Shown: piece after piece, positions 9,674 through 21,539 of the stretch
How positions within the stretch are numbered: position 1 is the first letter of the stretch
Layout of the letters: the number at the start of each line of letters is the position of its first letter
NCBI GenBank assembly: GCA_030066215.1
Contig: JASJCA010000001.1
Span: 1-64,000 of the forward strand
DNA from: Rhodobacter sp.
GTDB taxonomy: Bacteria > Pseudomonadota > Alphaproteobacteria > Rhodobacterales > Rhodobacteraceae
Direction: 5' to 3'
DNA length: 64,000 nucleotides
Translations under genes and position numbers: made by a program
The notes under the pieces: model-generated
Told to the model about the DNA's origin: nothing
The model's input: the letters and a program-made list of their open reading frames with translations, nothing else
Databases searched by the model: none

Positions 9674-9727
9674 CCCGCGCCCTCGGAGGGCGGGGGCGGG
9701 CGGGTGGGAGCCCTCCGAAGGCGCGGG
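9674..9727. repeat. 18-bp near-perfect hairpin with G-quadruplex-motif loop
   Basis: CCCGCGCCCTCGGAGGGC (9674-9691) + loop GGGGGCGGGCGGGTGGGA (9692-9709) + GCCCTCCGAAGGCGCGGG (9710-9727); 17/18 positions complementary. Confidence 0.9.
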
Positions 9728-9791
9728 CCCCCGATTGCCACCTGCCCACCGATGTGATTTCTGGTCCGGACGAAACCCAGGATGTCGCCCA

Positions 9792-10844
9792 ATGAACTTC
9801 GCCTCCGACAACGCCTCCCCGGCCCATCCCAAGGTCATGGCAGCTTTGGCGAAGGCCAACGACGGCTTCGCCGCGTCCTACGGCGCCGACCCGATCATGG
9901 ACGAGGTTCGCGGCCGGATCCGAGAGATCTTCGAGGCGCCCGAGTCGGCGGTCTACCTGGTCTCCACCGGCTCCACCGCCAACGCGTTGTCGCTGGCCAC
10001 CTTCTGCCCGCCTTGGGGCGCGATCTATTGCCATGAGCACGCGCATGTCGAAGTCGACGAATGCGGCGCGCCGGAATTCTACACCGGCGGCTCGAAGCTG
10101 GTGCTGCTCGACGGCGCCCATGCCAAGATCGACCCTGCGCACCTGCAAACCAAGCTCGAAGCCGCAGCACCCGTCGGCGTGCACAACGTCCAGCGCGGCA
10201 TGGTCTCGATCACCAACGTCACCGAATTTGGCGCCGTCTACTCCGTCGCCGAAATCGCCGCGCTTGCCGCCATTGCCAAACTTTGGGACCTGCCGGTGCA
10301 CCTCGACGGCGCCCGCTTTGCCAACGCGCTCGTCACCTCCAACGCCTCGCCAGCCGAGATGACCTGGAAGGCCGGCGTCGACGTGGTCAGCTTCGGCGGC
10401 ACCAAGAACGGCCTGATGGCGGTCGAGGCCGTTGTCATCTTCGACCCCTCCAAGGCCTGGGAATTCGAGCTGCGCCGCAAGCGCGGCGGTCACCTGTTCT
10501 CCAAACACCGCTTCCTCAGCGCCCAGATGCAGGCCTATCTGCAGGACGACCTCTGGCTGACCATGGCGCGCGACGCCAACGCCGCCGCCAAACGCCTGGC
10601 CGACGGCATCGCCGCCCTGCCCGACGCGTCCCTGATGCATCCCGCCGACGCCAACATGGTCTTTCCCGTCCTGCCACGCGCCCGTCACCAAGCGGCGTTC
10701 GACGGCGGCGCGCAGTATTACCTCGCGCCGATGAACGCCACGCTCGACGGCCCGCCGGACGACCCCGTCGGCGCCCGCCTCGTCTGCAGCTGGTGCACAA
10801 CGAACGACGACGTTGACGGCTTCCTGGACCTCATCCGGCGCTGA
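9792..10844 (+). CDS. Low-specificity L-threonine aldolase-like PLP enzyme (beta-eliminating lyase family)
   Basis: MNFASDNASPAHPKVMAAL...DLPVHLDGARFANAL...VVSFGGTKNGLMAVEAVVIF; PLP-lysine context. Confidence 0.87.
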   Translation: MNFASDNASPAHPKVMAALAKANDGFAASYGADPIMDEVRGRIREIFEAPESAVYLVSTGSTANALSLATFCPPWGAIYCHEHAHVEVDECGAPEFYTGGSKLVLLDGAHAKIDPAHLQTKLEAAAPVGVHNVQRGMVSITNVTEFGAVYSVAEIAALAAIAKLWDLPVHLDGARFANALVTSNASPAEMTWKAGVDVVSFGGTKNGLMAVEAVVIFDPSKAWEFELRRKRGGHLFSKHRFLSAQMQAYLQDDLWLTMARDANAAAKRLADGIAALPDASLMHPADANMVFPVLPRARHQAAFDGGAQYYLAPMNATLDGPPDDPVGARLVCSWCTTNDDVDGFLDLIRR

Positions 10845-11628
10845 GAAATCCCGACACAACCTCTGCCACCGCCTTGGCATGGGTAATCGGCACCATATGC
10901 CCCGCGCCCGGCACCACGACGCGCTCGGTCTCCGGCATCCGTGCCTCTAACTCGTCCTGAACAGCGTGCACGATCGGCGGCGATAGGCCGCCCGCCAGCA
11001 ACAGCGTCGGCGTCCCGATCGCTTCCAGCCGCCCCGGCGCCACCATCCCGGCGCTGTCCTGAAACAGCGCTGCATCCTGTGCCGCGATGATGTGGATCTG
11101 CTCGGCCAAAGACTGCTGCTTCTCCGCCCGCATCTCCTCCCAGGTCACGCCGGTCCCCCACATCGCCGTGAAATACCGCGCCGCCCGCACCGTGTCCCCG
11201 GCCTCCATCGCCGCCACGAACGGCCGGATCGAGGCCACATGGTCGTCGAACGCCGGCAACCCGCGCGCCGCCACGAACAGTACCGGCTCGATCAGCACCA
11301 GCCGCCGCACCGCTTCAGGCCGTTCCGCCGCCAGCCGCAGTGCCACCGTTGCGCCGAAGGAATGGCCGACGACATCTATCGGGGCATTGCCCAGGAAGTC
11401 CTCCGCCACCCGCAGATTCTGCACCTGATAGTCCACACCCGGGTCCACCGGCCCGCTCTGCCCATGCCCCGGCGCATCGAAGGCCACCGCCGGACGCCCA
11501 AGCGCCCGCGCGAATCCCTCCCACGCGCCGGAATGCGCCAACGAGCAGTGCAGCAGCAGAACTTCTGCCGCTCCTTCGCCCCAGCTTCGCCAAAAGGTCT
11601 CGGTCCCGCCCCGCAAGGCGACGGGCAT
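10831..11628 (-). CDS. Alpha/beta-fold hydrolase
   Basis: GHSFGATVALRLA nucleophile elbow and catalytic GAGHMVPITH. Confidence 0.85.
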   Translation of the reverse strand: MPVALRGGTETFWRSWGEGAAEVLLLHCSLAHSGAWEGFARALGRPAVAFDAPGHGQSGPVDPGVDYQVQNLRVAEDFLGNAPIDVVGHSFGATVALRLAAERPEAVRRLVLIEPVLFVAARGLPAFDDHVASIRPFVAAMEAGDTVRAARYFTAMWGTGVTWEEMRAEKQQSLAEQIHIIAAQDAALFQDSAGMVAPGRLEAIGTPTLLLAGGLSPPIVHAVQDELEARMPETERVVVPGAGHMVPITHAKAVAEVVSGFLSAG

Positions 11629-12227
11629 CAGATCTTGCCCGACAGATGCAGGTCCAGATCGTCCAGCCGGTCCTGACCCCAGAACCGCTCGTCTGTGTCG
11701 GTGATGTAGAACGGCGCGCCGAACACGCCGCGATTCGCCGCCTCCTCGAGGTTCGCCGCATATTCTTCGGCGCCGGCCAGCATGCCGGTATCGGCCAGTG
11801 CGGGGTCGAACCCCGCCGCCGCCAGCACGTCGCGGATCACGTCATCCTCCGCGATGTTCCGCTCCCCGGCCCAGCAGGCGCTGGTGAAGCCATGCACCAA
11901 CGCCCCCAGATCGCCGCCGCCCGCCTTCTGCGCCGCGATGATCGCATAAGACGACGGCGCCGGATTGGTCGGCCAAAATGCAGGCTGCAGATTGATCGGC
12001 AGGCCGACTTTCGCCGCCTGCCGCCTGAGCTCCTGCAACCGATATTCTTGGCGTGACGGGTGCCGATCCTTCGGCGGTGTGCCCCCGGTCCGCCCGAAAA
12101 GCCCGATGATGTCTAGCGGCTTGTAGGCCACCGTCGCCCCGTGCTTCGCCGCGACAGCCTCGAACCGAGTCCCGGCCAGGTAGGTGTAGGGTGACACGGT
12201 CGCGAAAAAATAGTCGATATGGGGCAT
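11628..12227 (-). CDS. 2-hydroxychromene-2-carboxylate isomerase / DsbA-like
   Basis: [19 protein letters not shown]...[18 protein letters not shown]...[25 protein letters not shown]. Confidence 0.85.
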   Translation of the reverse strand: MPHIDYFFATVSPYTYLAGTRFEAVAAKHGATVAYKPLDIIGLFGRTGGTPPKDRHPSRQEYRLQELRRQAAKVGLPINLQPAFWPTNPAPSSYAIIAAQKAGGGDLGALVHGFTSACWAGERNIAEDDVIRDVLAAAGFDPALADTGMLAGAEEYAANLEEAANRGVFGAPFYITDTDERFWGQDRLDDLDLHLSGKI

Positions 12228-12335
12228 CTGGCCGCTCCGCTGGTCCGTGGATGTTTGCAAGACCGTATCGGGGTGGTAAGCGGAGTCAACGTCACGAATC
12301 CGTCATCTGCGACGCCCGAAGGACCCTCGCTGCCC

Positions 12336-13355
12336 ATGCCGACCCTGACCGAGCCGAAGCTGATTTCCGGCAACGCCAACCGCATGCTCGCCAACGCCGT
12401 CGCCCGCCGCATGTCGATGCACCGCGGCATCAGCGTCGACCTGGTCGACGCCCGGGTCGAACGCTTCAACGACGGCGAGATCTTTGTCGAGGTCTACGAA
12501 AACGTCCGCGGCGAGGACATGTTCATCCTGCAGCCGACCTCGAACCCGGCGAACGACAATCTGATGGAGCTGTTGATCATGTCGGATGCGCTACGCCGGT
12601 CGTCGGCGGCGCGCATCACCGCCGTGATCCCCTATTTCGGCTATGCCCGCCAGGACCGCCGCACCAAGGCCCGTACCCCGATCAGCGCCAAGATGGTCGC
12701 CAACATGATCGTCGGCTCCGGGATCGAGCGGGTGCTGACCATGGACCTACACGCCGCCCAGATCCAGGGCTTTTTCGACATCCCCGTCGACAACCTCTAC
12801 GCCTCGCCGGTCTTCGCCCTCGACATCCTGCATCAGTTCAAGGGCAAGCTCGACCATGTCACCGTGGTGTCGCCCGACGTCGGCGGCGTCGCCCGCGCCC
12901 GGGAACTCGCCAAACGCATCGGCTGCGCCCTGGCCATCGTCGACAAACGTCGCGAAAAGCCAGGCGAGGTGGCCGAGATGACCGTGATCGGCGAGGTCGC
13001 AGGCAAGACCTGCATCATCGTCGATGACATCATCGACACTGCCGGCACGCTCTGCAAAGCCGCCGAGGTTCTCACTGAGAACGGCGCCAAGGAAGTGCAT
13101 TCCTACATCACCCACGGCGTGCTTTCGGGCCCTGCGATCGGTCGCGTCACCGACTCGGTGATGAAAAGCCTGGTGATCACCGACACGATCGAACCGACCG
13201 AGGCGGTGCGCAACGCCAAGAACATCCGCATCGTGCCCACAGCGCCGATCTTCGCGCAGGCGATCATGAACATCTGGAACGGCACCAGCGTGTCGTCGCT
13301 GTTCGAAACCGACACGCTCGGGCCGATCTACGAAGGCACCTACGCCCGCATCTGA
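12336..13355 (+). CDS. prs: Ribose-phosphate pyrophosphokinase
   Basis: [25 protein letters not shown]...[19 protein letters not shown]...[14 protein letters not shown]. Confidence 0.96.
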   Translation: MPTLTEPKLISGNANRMLANAVARRMSMHRGISVDLVDARVERFNDGEIFVEVYENVRGEDMFILQPTSNPANDNLMELLIMSDALRRSSAARITAVIPYFGYARQDRRTKARTPISAKMVANMIVGSGIERVLTMDLHAAQIQGFFDIPVDNLYASPVFALDILHQFKGKLDHVTVVSPDVGGVARARELAKRIGCALAIVDKRREKPGEVAEMTVIGEVAGKTCIIVDDIIDTAGTLCKAAEVLTENGAKEVHSYITHGVLSGPAIGRVTDSVMKSLVITDTIEPTEAVRNAKNIRIVPTAPIFAQAIMNIWNGTSVSSLFETDTLGPIYEGTYARI

Positions 13356-13491
13356 CGCCGCTTGGGGCCCTTCTTCTCGTCACAAATACGCAGTCTCGCG
13401 CCGCAACCCGCACCGGCGCCTGTATGACGCGTCGCCCTACCGCTGGCTGAAAGAAAGCGCGCGGAAGCGCTCATTTTGGTGGCGGACGGCC

Positions 13492-13842
13492 CTAATAGAG
13501 GTCCCAATCGTCCTCGCTCTTCAATTCGCCGACCGCCATCCAGTCCGCCCGGATCCGCGCGACGCGACTGTCGCCCCAGGTCCGGAACACGATGTCGAAC
13601 CCCGCTTCGGTCACCTTCTCTGCAGAGATGTCGGCGCGCTGATTGGTGTTATGGTCCATGTCCCACATCGAAATCGACACCTGCACTGCGGGCGGCGACC
13701 GGAACGGTTCGGCGAACTTGACCTTTTTGCGGTGCATGCGTGGCCCGTCTCCGGTCCACATCTTGCCGTCGTGCTCGTAGTCGGAAAACAAGACAGAGCT
13801 GCCCTGGTCCACCCCCACAAGATAGTTGCGCAAACGCTTCAT
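13492..13842 (-). CDS. Small H-type lectin-domain-like protein
   Basis: 116 aa; GPRMHRKKVKFAEPFRSPPAVQVSISMWDMDHNTNQRADISAEKVTEAGFDIVFRTWGDSRVARIRADWMAVG resembles H-type lectin domain. Confidence 0.7.
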   Translation of the reverse strand: MKRLRNYLVGVDQGSSVLFSDYEHDGKMWTGDGPRMHRKKVKFAEPFRSPPAVQVSISMWDMDHNTNQRADISAEKVTEAGFDIVFRTWGDSRVARIRADWMAVGELKSEDDWDLY

Positions 13843-13963
13843 ATGGTCCTCGCCGTCGGCAGACTATCGGTGCAATACGGCGAAAATTCGACCCGGAATC
13901 GAAACAGCCCGGCTTGTGGGGCCGGGCTGTTTCCAAAAGACCTCACGCGAGATCCGGGCCGGG

Positions 13964-14359
13964 TCACACCATCTGATCGGCCAGATGTGCCAGATCGGCC
14001 AGCGCCTTGGCCGTGTAGTCCTGAACTTCAGGCGCCGCCTGTGCGTGGGCCGCCTCGGCTTCCTTGCGCAGCTTCTCCAGGAAGTCTGGCGTCACCTCGG
14101 ACCGCGGTACGGCGTTTTCGGCCAGGACCGAGGCGCTCGTCGCCGTGATCTCGGCAAACCCGCCCGAGACCACGAATTCTTGCGTACCGTCCGAACCCGT
14201 CGCGCGCAGGATACCGGGCCGCAGCGTGGTGATCAGCGGCATGTGGTCCGGCATCGCCGTCATGTCGCCTTCGGCGCCCGGGATCTGCACCTCGCTGGCT
14301 TGCATCGAGGCCAGCATGCGTTCGGGGCTGACGAGGTCGAATTGCATCGTGTCGGCCAT
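13964..14359 (-). CDS. atpC: ATP synthase F1 subunit epsilon
   Basis: [45 protein letters not shown]. Confidence 0.95.
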   Translation of the reverse strand: MADTMQFDLVSPERMLASMQASEVQIPGAEGDMTAMPDHMPLITTLRPGILRATGSDGTQEFVVSGGFAEITATSASVLAENAVPRSEVTPDFLEKLRKEAEAAHAQAAPEVQDYTAKALADLAHLADQMV

Positions 14360-14362
14360 GGC

Positions 14363-15790
<1,428 letters not shown>

Positions 15791-15829
15791 TTAGTCTCCG
15801 GTTTCGTGGGCACCCGGCCCGGTCGTATC

Positions 15830-16075
15830 TCAGGCCTCGATCAGATCGAGGCGTTTTTCTATGCGACTAACACGCTCGTCGAGGCGGTCGATGCGTGCGT
15901 TTGTAGACGCGATTTGCGTTTCAAGGTGGCCGATGTGGCTGATAACCTGCCCCATTTGCCCTTCGAGAGTTGTCATACGAACTTTCAGATCACCGATATC
16001 AAGCGCCATGGCATCCAATTTGGACTGAATCCGCTTTAGATGCTCCAGCACGAGGTTTTCGGTGCTCTCGTTCAT
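15830..16075 (-). CDS. Small coiled-coil protein encoded between atpG and atpD
   Basis: 81 aa uninterrupted ORF filling the atpG-atpD gap, with heptad-like hydrophobic spacing (VLEHLKRIQSKLDAMALDIGDLKVRMTTLEGQ...). Confidence 0.75.
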   Translation of the reverse strand: MNESTENLVLEHLKRIQSKLDAMALDIGDLKVRMTTLEGQMGQVISHIGHLETQIASTNARIDRLDERVSRIEKRLDLIEA

Positions 16076-16076
16076 T

Positions 16077-16949
16077 CTAGAGCGCCTCCGCGCCCGAGAT
16101 GATCTCGATCAGTTCGTTGGTGATTACGGCCTGGCGCGAGCGGTTGAATTGGATCGTCAGCTTGTCGATCATCTCGCCTGCGTTGCGCGTCGCGTTGTCC
16201 ATCGCCGACATCCGTGCGCCCTGCTCGGAGGCGCCGTTCTCCAGCAGGCCAGAGAAGATCGCCGTCGCAACGCCGCGCGGTAGCAGCGCCTCGAGGATCT
16301 CTTCCTCGCCCGGCTCGTAGTCGTAGAATGACGCCGTGGCGCCCTCCTCGGCCTCGAACGAAGCGGGGATGATCTGCACCTCGGTCGGCTCCTGCGCGAT
16401 CACCGACTGGAAGGTGTTGAAGAAGACCGTGGCGACGTCGAACTCGCCGGCATCGAAGCGGTCCAGGATATCCTTGGCGATGTCCTGCGCGTTGGCATAG
16501 CCGATGCGCTTGACCTCGGTCAGGTCGATATGCCCGACGAACTGATCCTCGTAGTCGCGCTTGAGCTGCTCGCGGCCCTTCTTGCCGACGGTCAGGATCT
16601 TGATGGTTTTGCCGGCGCCAAGCAGCTCTTCGGCCTTGGCCCGTGCCATGCGCACGATCGACGAGTTGAACCCGCCGCAAAGCCCCCGCTCGGCGGTCAT
16701 CACCACCAGCAGATGCGTCTGATCGCTGCCGGTCCCGGTCAACAGCTTCGGCCCCTGGCCGCTCGCCATGGCGCTGGCCGACAGCCCCGCCATCACCGCG
16801 TTGAACCGCTCGGCATAGGGTCGCGAGGCTTCCGCCGCCTCCTGCGCTCGGCGCAGCTTGGCCGCGGCGACCATCTGCATCGCCTTGGTGATCTTGCGGG
16901 TCGATTTGACCGACTCGATCCGGGTCTTCAGGTCCTTAAGGCTTGGCAT
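16077..16949 (-). CDS. atpG: ATP synthase F1 subunit gamma
   Basis: [36 protein letters not shown]...[41 protein letters not shown]. Confidence 0.98.
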   Translation of the reverse strand: MPSLKDLKTRIESVKSTRKITKAMQMVAAAKLRRAQEAAEASRPYAERFNAVMAGLSASAMASGQGPKLLTGTGSDQTHLLVVMTAERGLCGGFNSSIVRMARAKAEELLGAGKTIKILTVGKKGREQLKRDYEDQFVGHIDLTEVKRIGYANAQDIAKDILDRFDAGEFDVATVFFNTFQSVIAQEPTEVQIIPASFEAEEGATASFYDYEPGEEEILEALLPRGVATAIFSGLLENGASEQGARMSAMDNATRNAGEMIDKLTIQFNRSRQAVITNELIEIISGAEAL

Positions 16950-16969
16950 CTTCCCAGTCCCTCAAGGTC

Positions 16970-18508
16970 TCAGGAGAAATCGGCGGCGTATTCGTCGAGC
17001 GCTGCCTTGATCTTGTCTTCCAGCTCGCCCGCGACCTTGCGATCGTTGACGGTGATGTCGTCCAGTAGGGACTGATGCTTCGACCGCAGGTGATTGAGAA
17101 AGCCCTGTTCGAACCGGCCCACGTCGCGCACCGCGATCTTGTCGAGGTAGCCCTTGATGCCGGAATAGATCACGCAGACGATCTCGGCATTGGTCAGCGG
17201 CGAATACTGCGGCTGCTTCATCAACTCGGTCAGCCGCGCGCCGCGATTGAGCAGCGCCTGGGTCGCGGCGTCGAGGTCGGAGCCGAACTGTGCGAACGCC
17301 GCCATCTCGCGATATTGCGCCAGTTCCAGCTTCACCGAGCCCGCGACCGATTTCATCGCGCTGGTTTGCGCCGACGAACCCACCCGGCTCACCGACAGAC
17401 CGGTGTTCACCGCCGGGCGGATGCCCTGATAGAACAGTTCGGTTTCCAGGAAGATCTGGCCGTCGGTGATCGAGATCACGTTGGTCGGGATAAAGGCCGA
17501 CACGTCGCCGCCCTGGGTTTCGATGATCGGCAGCGCGGTCAACGACCCCGCCCCATTGTCCTCGTTCAGCTTCGCCGAGCGCTCCAACAGCCGCGAGTGC
17601 AGGTAGAATACGTCGCCCGGATAAGCCTCGCGCCCCGGCGGGCGGCGCAGCAGCAGAGACATCTGACGATACGACACCGCCTGCTTCGACAGGTCATCGT
17701 AGATGATCAGAGCGTGGCGGCCGTTGTCGCGGAAGTACTCGGCCATGGCACAGGCCGAATAGGGCGCCAGGAACTGCATCGGCGCGGGGTCCGACGCGGT
17801 CGCAGCCACGACGATGGAATAATCCATCGCACCCGATTCCTCGAGCTTCTTGACCAGCTGCGCGACGGTCGACCGCTTCTGCCCGACGGCGACGTAGACG
17901 CAATAGAGCTTCTTCGACTCGTCGTCGCCCGCGGCCTCGTTGTAGGACTTCTGGTTCAGGATCGTGTCCAGCGCCACCGCCGTCTTGCCGGTCTGGCGGT
18001 CGCCGATGATCAGTTCCCGCTGGCCCCGGCCGATCGGGATCATCGCGTCGACCGATTTCAGACCCGTCGCCATCGGCTCGTGCACCGACTTGCGTGGGAT
18101 GATGCCGGGCGCCTTGACGTCGGCGATGCGGCGCTCGGAGGCCTTGATCTCGCCCTTGCCGTCGATCGGATTGCCCAGCCCGTCGACCACCCGGCCCAGA
18201 AGCGCGTCGCCCGCCGGCACGTCCACGATGGCGTTGGTGCGCTTGACGGTGTCGCCTTCCTTGATGTCCCGGTCCGAGCCGAAGATCACGATGCCGACGT
18301 TGTCGGCCTCGAGGTTCAGCGCCATGCCGCGGATGCCGCCTGGGAACTCGACCATCTCGCCGGCCTGCACGTTGTCGAGGCCGTAGACCCGGGCGATCCC
18401 GTCGCCGACCGACAGCACGCGGCCGACCTCGGCAACCTCGGCCTCCTGGCCGAAGTTCTTAATCTGCTCCTTCAGGATCGCAGAAATTTCAGCAGCTTGG
18501 ATCGCCAT
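16970..18508 (-). CDS. atpA: ATP synthase F1 subunit alpha
   Basis: [19 protein letters not shown]...[47 protein letters not shown]. Confidence 0.98.
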   Translation of the reverse strand: MAIQAAEISAILKEQIKNFGQEAEVAEVGRVLSVGDGIARVYGLDNVQAGEMVEFPGGIRGMALNLEADNVGIVIFGSDRDIKEGDTVKRTNAIVDVPAGDALLGRVVDGLGNPIDGKGEIKASERRIADVKAPGIIPRKSVHEPMATGLKSVDAMIPIGRGQRELIIGDRQTGKTAVALDTILNQKSYNEAAGDDESKKLYCVYVAVGQKRSTVAQLVKKLEESGAMDYSIVVAATASDPAPMQFLAPYSACAMAEYFRDNGRHALIIYDDLSKQAVSYRQMSLLLRRPPGREAYPGDVFYLHSRLLERSAKLNEDNGAGSLTALPIIETQGGDVSAFIPTNVISITDGQIFLETELFYQGIRPAVNTGLSVSRVGSSAQTSAMKSVAGSVKLELAQYREMAAFAQFGSDLDAATQALLNRGARLTELMKQPQYSPLTNAEIVCVIYSGIKGYLDKIAVRDVGRFEQGFLNHLRSKHQSLLDDITVNDRKVAGELEDKIKAALDEYAADFS

Positions 18509-19069
18509 CTATCCGACCTCTTTCATTGCATTCTGGAGGTTTGCCAGGCGCGAGGCGATCGAGGTGTCGATCATCTTCGAGCCGACCTTAACGACAAGAC
18601 CGCCGATGAGCGCTTCATCGACGGCCAAATTGATCTTCACGTCCTTGCCCACCGACGCCTTCAGCGTCTGCGCCAGCTTGTCGGCTTGTGCCTGGGTCAA
18701 TTCCTGGGCGGCCACCACATCGGCGGTCACCTCGCCCTTTTCGTCGGCGATCAGCCCGCGCAGGCTTCGCACCAGTTGCGGCAGCACAAACAGCCGCCGC
18801 TTCGACGCCATCAGCGCCAGCGTGTTGGTCAGGACGCCCGACAGGCCCATCTTCGCGCCGATCGCGGCGATCGCCTGGCCTTGAGCATCGCGCGAATAGA
18901 CCGGCGAGGCGATCAGCGAGCGTAAATCGGCGCTTTCGGTCATCGCCGTTTCCAGCGCGTCGACGTCGGATTCCAAGGCGGGCAGGGATTTGTCTTCTTT
19001 GGCCAGTTCGAAGATGGCCGTGGCGTAGCGTGCGGCGATGCCGGCAGAGATCGAAGCTGTCTCGGACAC
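18509..19069 (-). CDS. atpH: ATP synthase F1 subunit delta
   Basis: [21 protein letters not shown]...[33 protein letters not shown] start inferred at 19069. Confidence 0.92.
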   Translation of the reverse strand: MSETASISAGIAARYATAIFELAKEDKSLPALESDVDALETAMTESADLRSLIASPVYSRDAQGQAIAAIGAKMGLSGVLTNTLALMASKRRLFVLPQLVRSLRGLIADEKGEVTADVVAAQELTQAQADKLAQTLKASVGKDVKINLAVDEALIGGLVVKVGSKMIDTSIASRLANLQNAMKEVG

Positions 19070-19538
19070 GTCCGTCCTTCCGATGTCTGAAGCCCATGAC
19101 AAGGCCGGCAGGATCCGGACCTGGGCAGCATAAACGAGGTGCCGATAACGACGCCCCGTCCAAATCGGGGACCATCTAGCAGAGGTCTATGCGGCCCGCA
19201 ACTGCCTTGGAGCGAGGGCACGGCAGAGGAAAGTGTTTATATTCAGGAGGTTAGACATGGTGCGACGGAATGCGCTGAAAAAACACGCTGCAGGTGCGAA
19301 AAAAGCGGCGGGACTCGCGCGGGTTTTGCCGGACGCGGGGCAGTGGCGGACATGCGGTGTTTGCGACAGTTGGTGGCAGGTCCGGACACGCGACGATCCA
19401 GGCCAAGACCCGGTGGCAATCGCGGGGGCGATCTCAGGCATTCCGGGCATCCGGTCATCTTCGGCCTTTGGTTTGCGATTACCGAGGCGGAATTTGACGA
19501 TCCCCGCGCGCCATCGAGCGTTGACCCCGCTCGGCCAG

Positions 19539-19707
19539 AGCCGCGCCATCGCCGACCCGCGGGGTGGCGAGCTGACCTCTCTTCGGCAGCGCTTTATGGC
19601 TGTCGAGTCCGTGGGGCATCACGCGATGCGCTGGTGTAGACCAATCGCCGCCCCTGCCGGGCGGGTCGGCGATGGCGCGGCGGCGCTGCGCGCCTTGATT
19701 CCGCGCC
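19539..19707 (+). repeat. Dispersed structured repeat, copy A
   Basis: AGCCGCGCCATCGCCGACCCGCGGGGTGGCGAGCTGACCTCTCTTCGGC...TCGCCGCCCCTGCCGGGCGGGTCGGCGATGGCGCGGCGGCGCTGCGCGCCTTGATTCCGCGCC. Confidence 0.93.
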
Positions 19708-19769
19708 GGAGGGCGGGTCTCCACGGCTGCTTCAGACCATCGCCCGCGTCTCGCGGAAAAACACCCCGC

Positions 19770-20513
19770 CTAAACCGGCTTCACCCCGGGCTGACCGATC
19801 CCTTCAAGCACGCGCAGGGGTTTGCGCACCGCCTCCGGTAGACCCTTGGGCCTAGCATAGACCTGCTTGCTAGCCTCGACCAGCAGCACCCCGCCGGCCC
19901 AGGCGGTGCTGAGCTTGCGGCCGGTCTTCTCCCAAAACGGCCCGGTCTTGACCCAAAAACGCCGGTCCGACGGCGGCTGGAACAGCGCCGCCACATGGCG
20001 CTCCGGCACAAAGGCGTGGCGCTTCAGCTGCGCCTCCAATTGCCCCAGCGAATAGGGCCGGCCGAACCCGAACGGTGTCTTGTCGCGGCGCGCCCACAGC
20101 CCGCCGCGGTTCGGCACGACGAACAGAACGCGACCATTGGCAGCCAGCACCCGTTGGCATTCCTCCAACAGCTTCGAGGGGTTCTCGCTGGTCTCGAGCC
20201 CATGCAGCAGCAAGAGCTTGTCCGCCTGCCCGGTCTGCAGCGGCCAGAGCGTCTCTTCGCACAAGACAGAGGTGTTCGGCGCCCCCGGCGGCCAGGGCAT
20301 CACGCCCTGCGGGCCGGGCATCAGCCCCACGACCCGGGTCGCCTTGTCGAGATAGGGCCGCAGGATCGGCGCAGCGAACCCAAAGCCCACCACCGTCTGC
20401 CCGGCCGCAGTCGGCCAAAGCCGCACCACCTGGTCCCGGATCGCCTTTTGCGCCGCGCGCCCCAGCCGGGTGCGGTAGTAGAAGTTGCGCAGGTCCAGAA
20501 CGTCCAGGTGCAT
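19770..20513 (-). CDS. SAM-dependent methyltransferase-like protein adjacent to gloB
   Basis: [29 protein letters not shown]...[41 protein letters not shown]. Confidence 0.8.
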   Translation of the reverse strand: MHLDVLDLRNFYYRTRLGRAAQKAIRDQVVRLWPTAAGQTVVGFGFAAPILRPYLDKATRVVGLMPGPQGVMPWPPGAPNTSVLCEETLWPLQTGQADKLLLLHGLETSENPSKLLEECQRVLAANGRVLFVVPNRGGLWARRDKTPFGFGRPYSLGQLEAQLKRHAFVPERHVAALFQPPSDRRFWVKTGPFWEKTGRKLSTAWAGGVLLVEASKQVYARPKGLPEAVRKPLRVLEGIGQPGVKPV

Positions 20514-20588
20514 TGCGGCGCGGGCCCAGATCGGCAAAGCTCTGGCCGACCATACCCAAGACGCCCACCCAAACCACGAGGAAACGCC

Positions 20589-21350
20589 ATGCCCCTAGAG
20601 ATCGTCACCGTGCCGTGCCTCAGCGACAACTACGCGTTTCTGGTCCACGATGCCGCCAGCGGCGCCACGGCACTGGTCGACGCGCCAGAGGCGGCGCCGA
20701 TCCAGGCGGAACTCGACCGCCGCGGCTGGCGGCTCAGCCAGATCCTGATCACCCACCACCACGGCGACCACATCGCCGGGATCGACGCGCTGCGCTCGGG
20801 CGCCACTGTGATCGGCAACGCCGCCGACGCCGCCCGGCTGCCGCCGCTCGATCACGCCGTCGGCGACGGCGACAGCTTCGACGTCGCCGGCCACGCCGTA
20901 CATGTCATGGACGTCTCGGGCCACACAATCGGCCATCTGGCCTTCCACATCCCCGACGCGGGCGCCGTCTTTACCGCCGACAGCCTGATGGCGCTCGGCT
21001 GCGGGCGGCTGTTCGAAGGCAGCGCCACGCAGATGTGGGCGAGCCTGTCGAAGCTGGCGGCGCTGCCAGACGACACACTGGTCTGCTCTGGCCACGAATA
21101 CACCGCCGCCAATGCCCGCTTCGCGCTGACCATCGAGCCAGGCAATCCCGATCTGCAGGCCCGCGCGAAAGCCACCGAGGCCGCCAACGCCGCGGGCCGG
21201 CCGACGGTCCCGTCGACGCTCGCCGACGAGAAGGCCACCAATCCGTTTCTGCGCGCCGCCTTGCCCGAAGTGAAAGCCGCCATAGATATGACAGGCGCGG
21301 CTGACGTGGACGTCTTTGCCGAGATCCGACGCCGCAAGGACACGTTCTGA
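20589..21350 (+). CDS. gloB: Hydroxyacylglutathione hydrolase (glyoxalase II)
   Basis: [17 protein letters not shown] metal-binding motif; [13 protein letters not shown]-terminal NPFLRA. Confidence 0.95.
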   Translation: MPLEIVTVPCLSDNYAFLVHDAASGATALVDAPEAAPIQAELDRRGWRLSQILITHHHGDHIAGIDALRSGATVIGNAADAARLPPLDHAVGDGDSFDVAGHAVHVMDVSGHTIGHLAFHIPDAGAVFTADSLMALGCGRLFEGSATQMWASLSKLAALPDDTLVCSGHEYTAANARFALTIEPGNPDLQARAKATEAANAAGRPTVPSTLADEKATNPFLRAALPEVKAAIDMTGAADVDVFAEIRRRKDTF

Positions 21351-21539
21351 CCCCGGGCGCCGCCCCTCGCGCCCCAGCGTTGCCAAACTGCCCATTTTCC
21401 GGTCGCCGCCCGACAATGTGACCGGGATCGCAAAGAAAAACCTTGAAGCCCGGAAAAGAAAACCGAACTTTAAGGTTAAGAGGTCACGGTTGGTACGGGG
21501 CCCGCCGCCCCCTCCGACCCAAGGTAAGGAGCACGTCAC

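Noticed and set aside
19233-19841. 202-aa + strand ORF between atpH and the methyltransferase
   Set aside because: Runs through repeat copy A and lacks family motifs; probably spurious.
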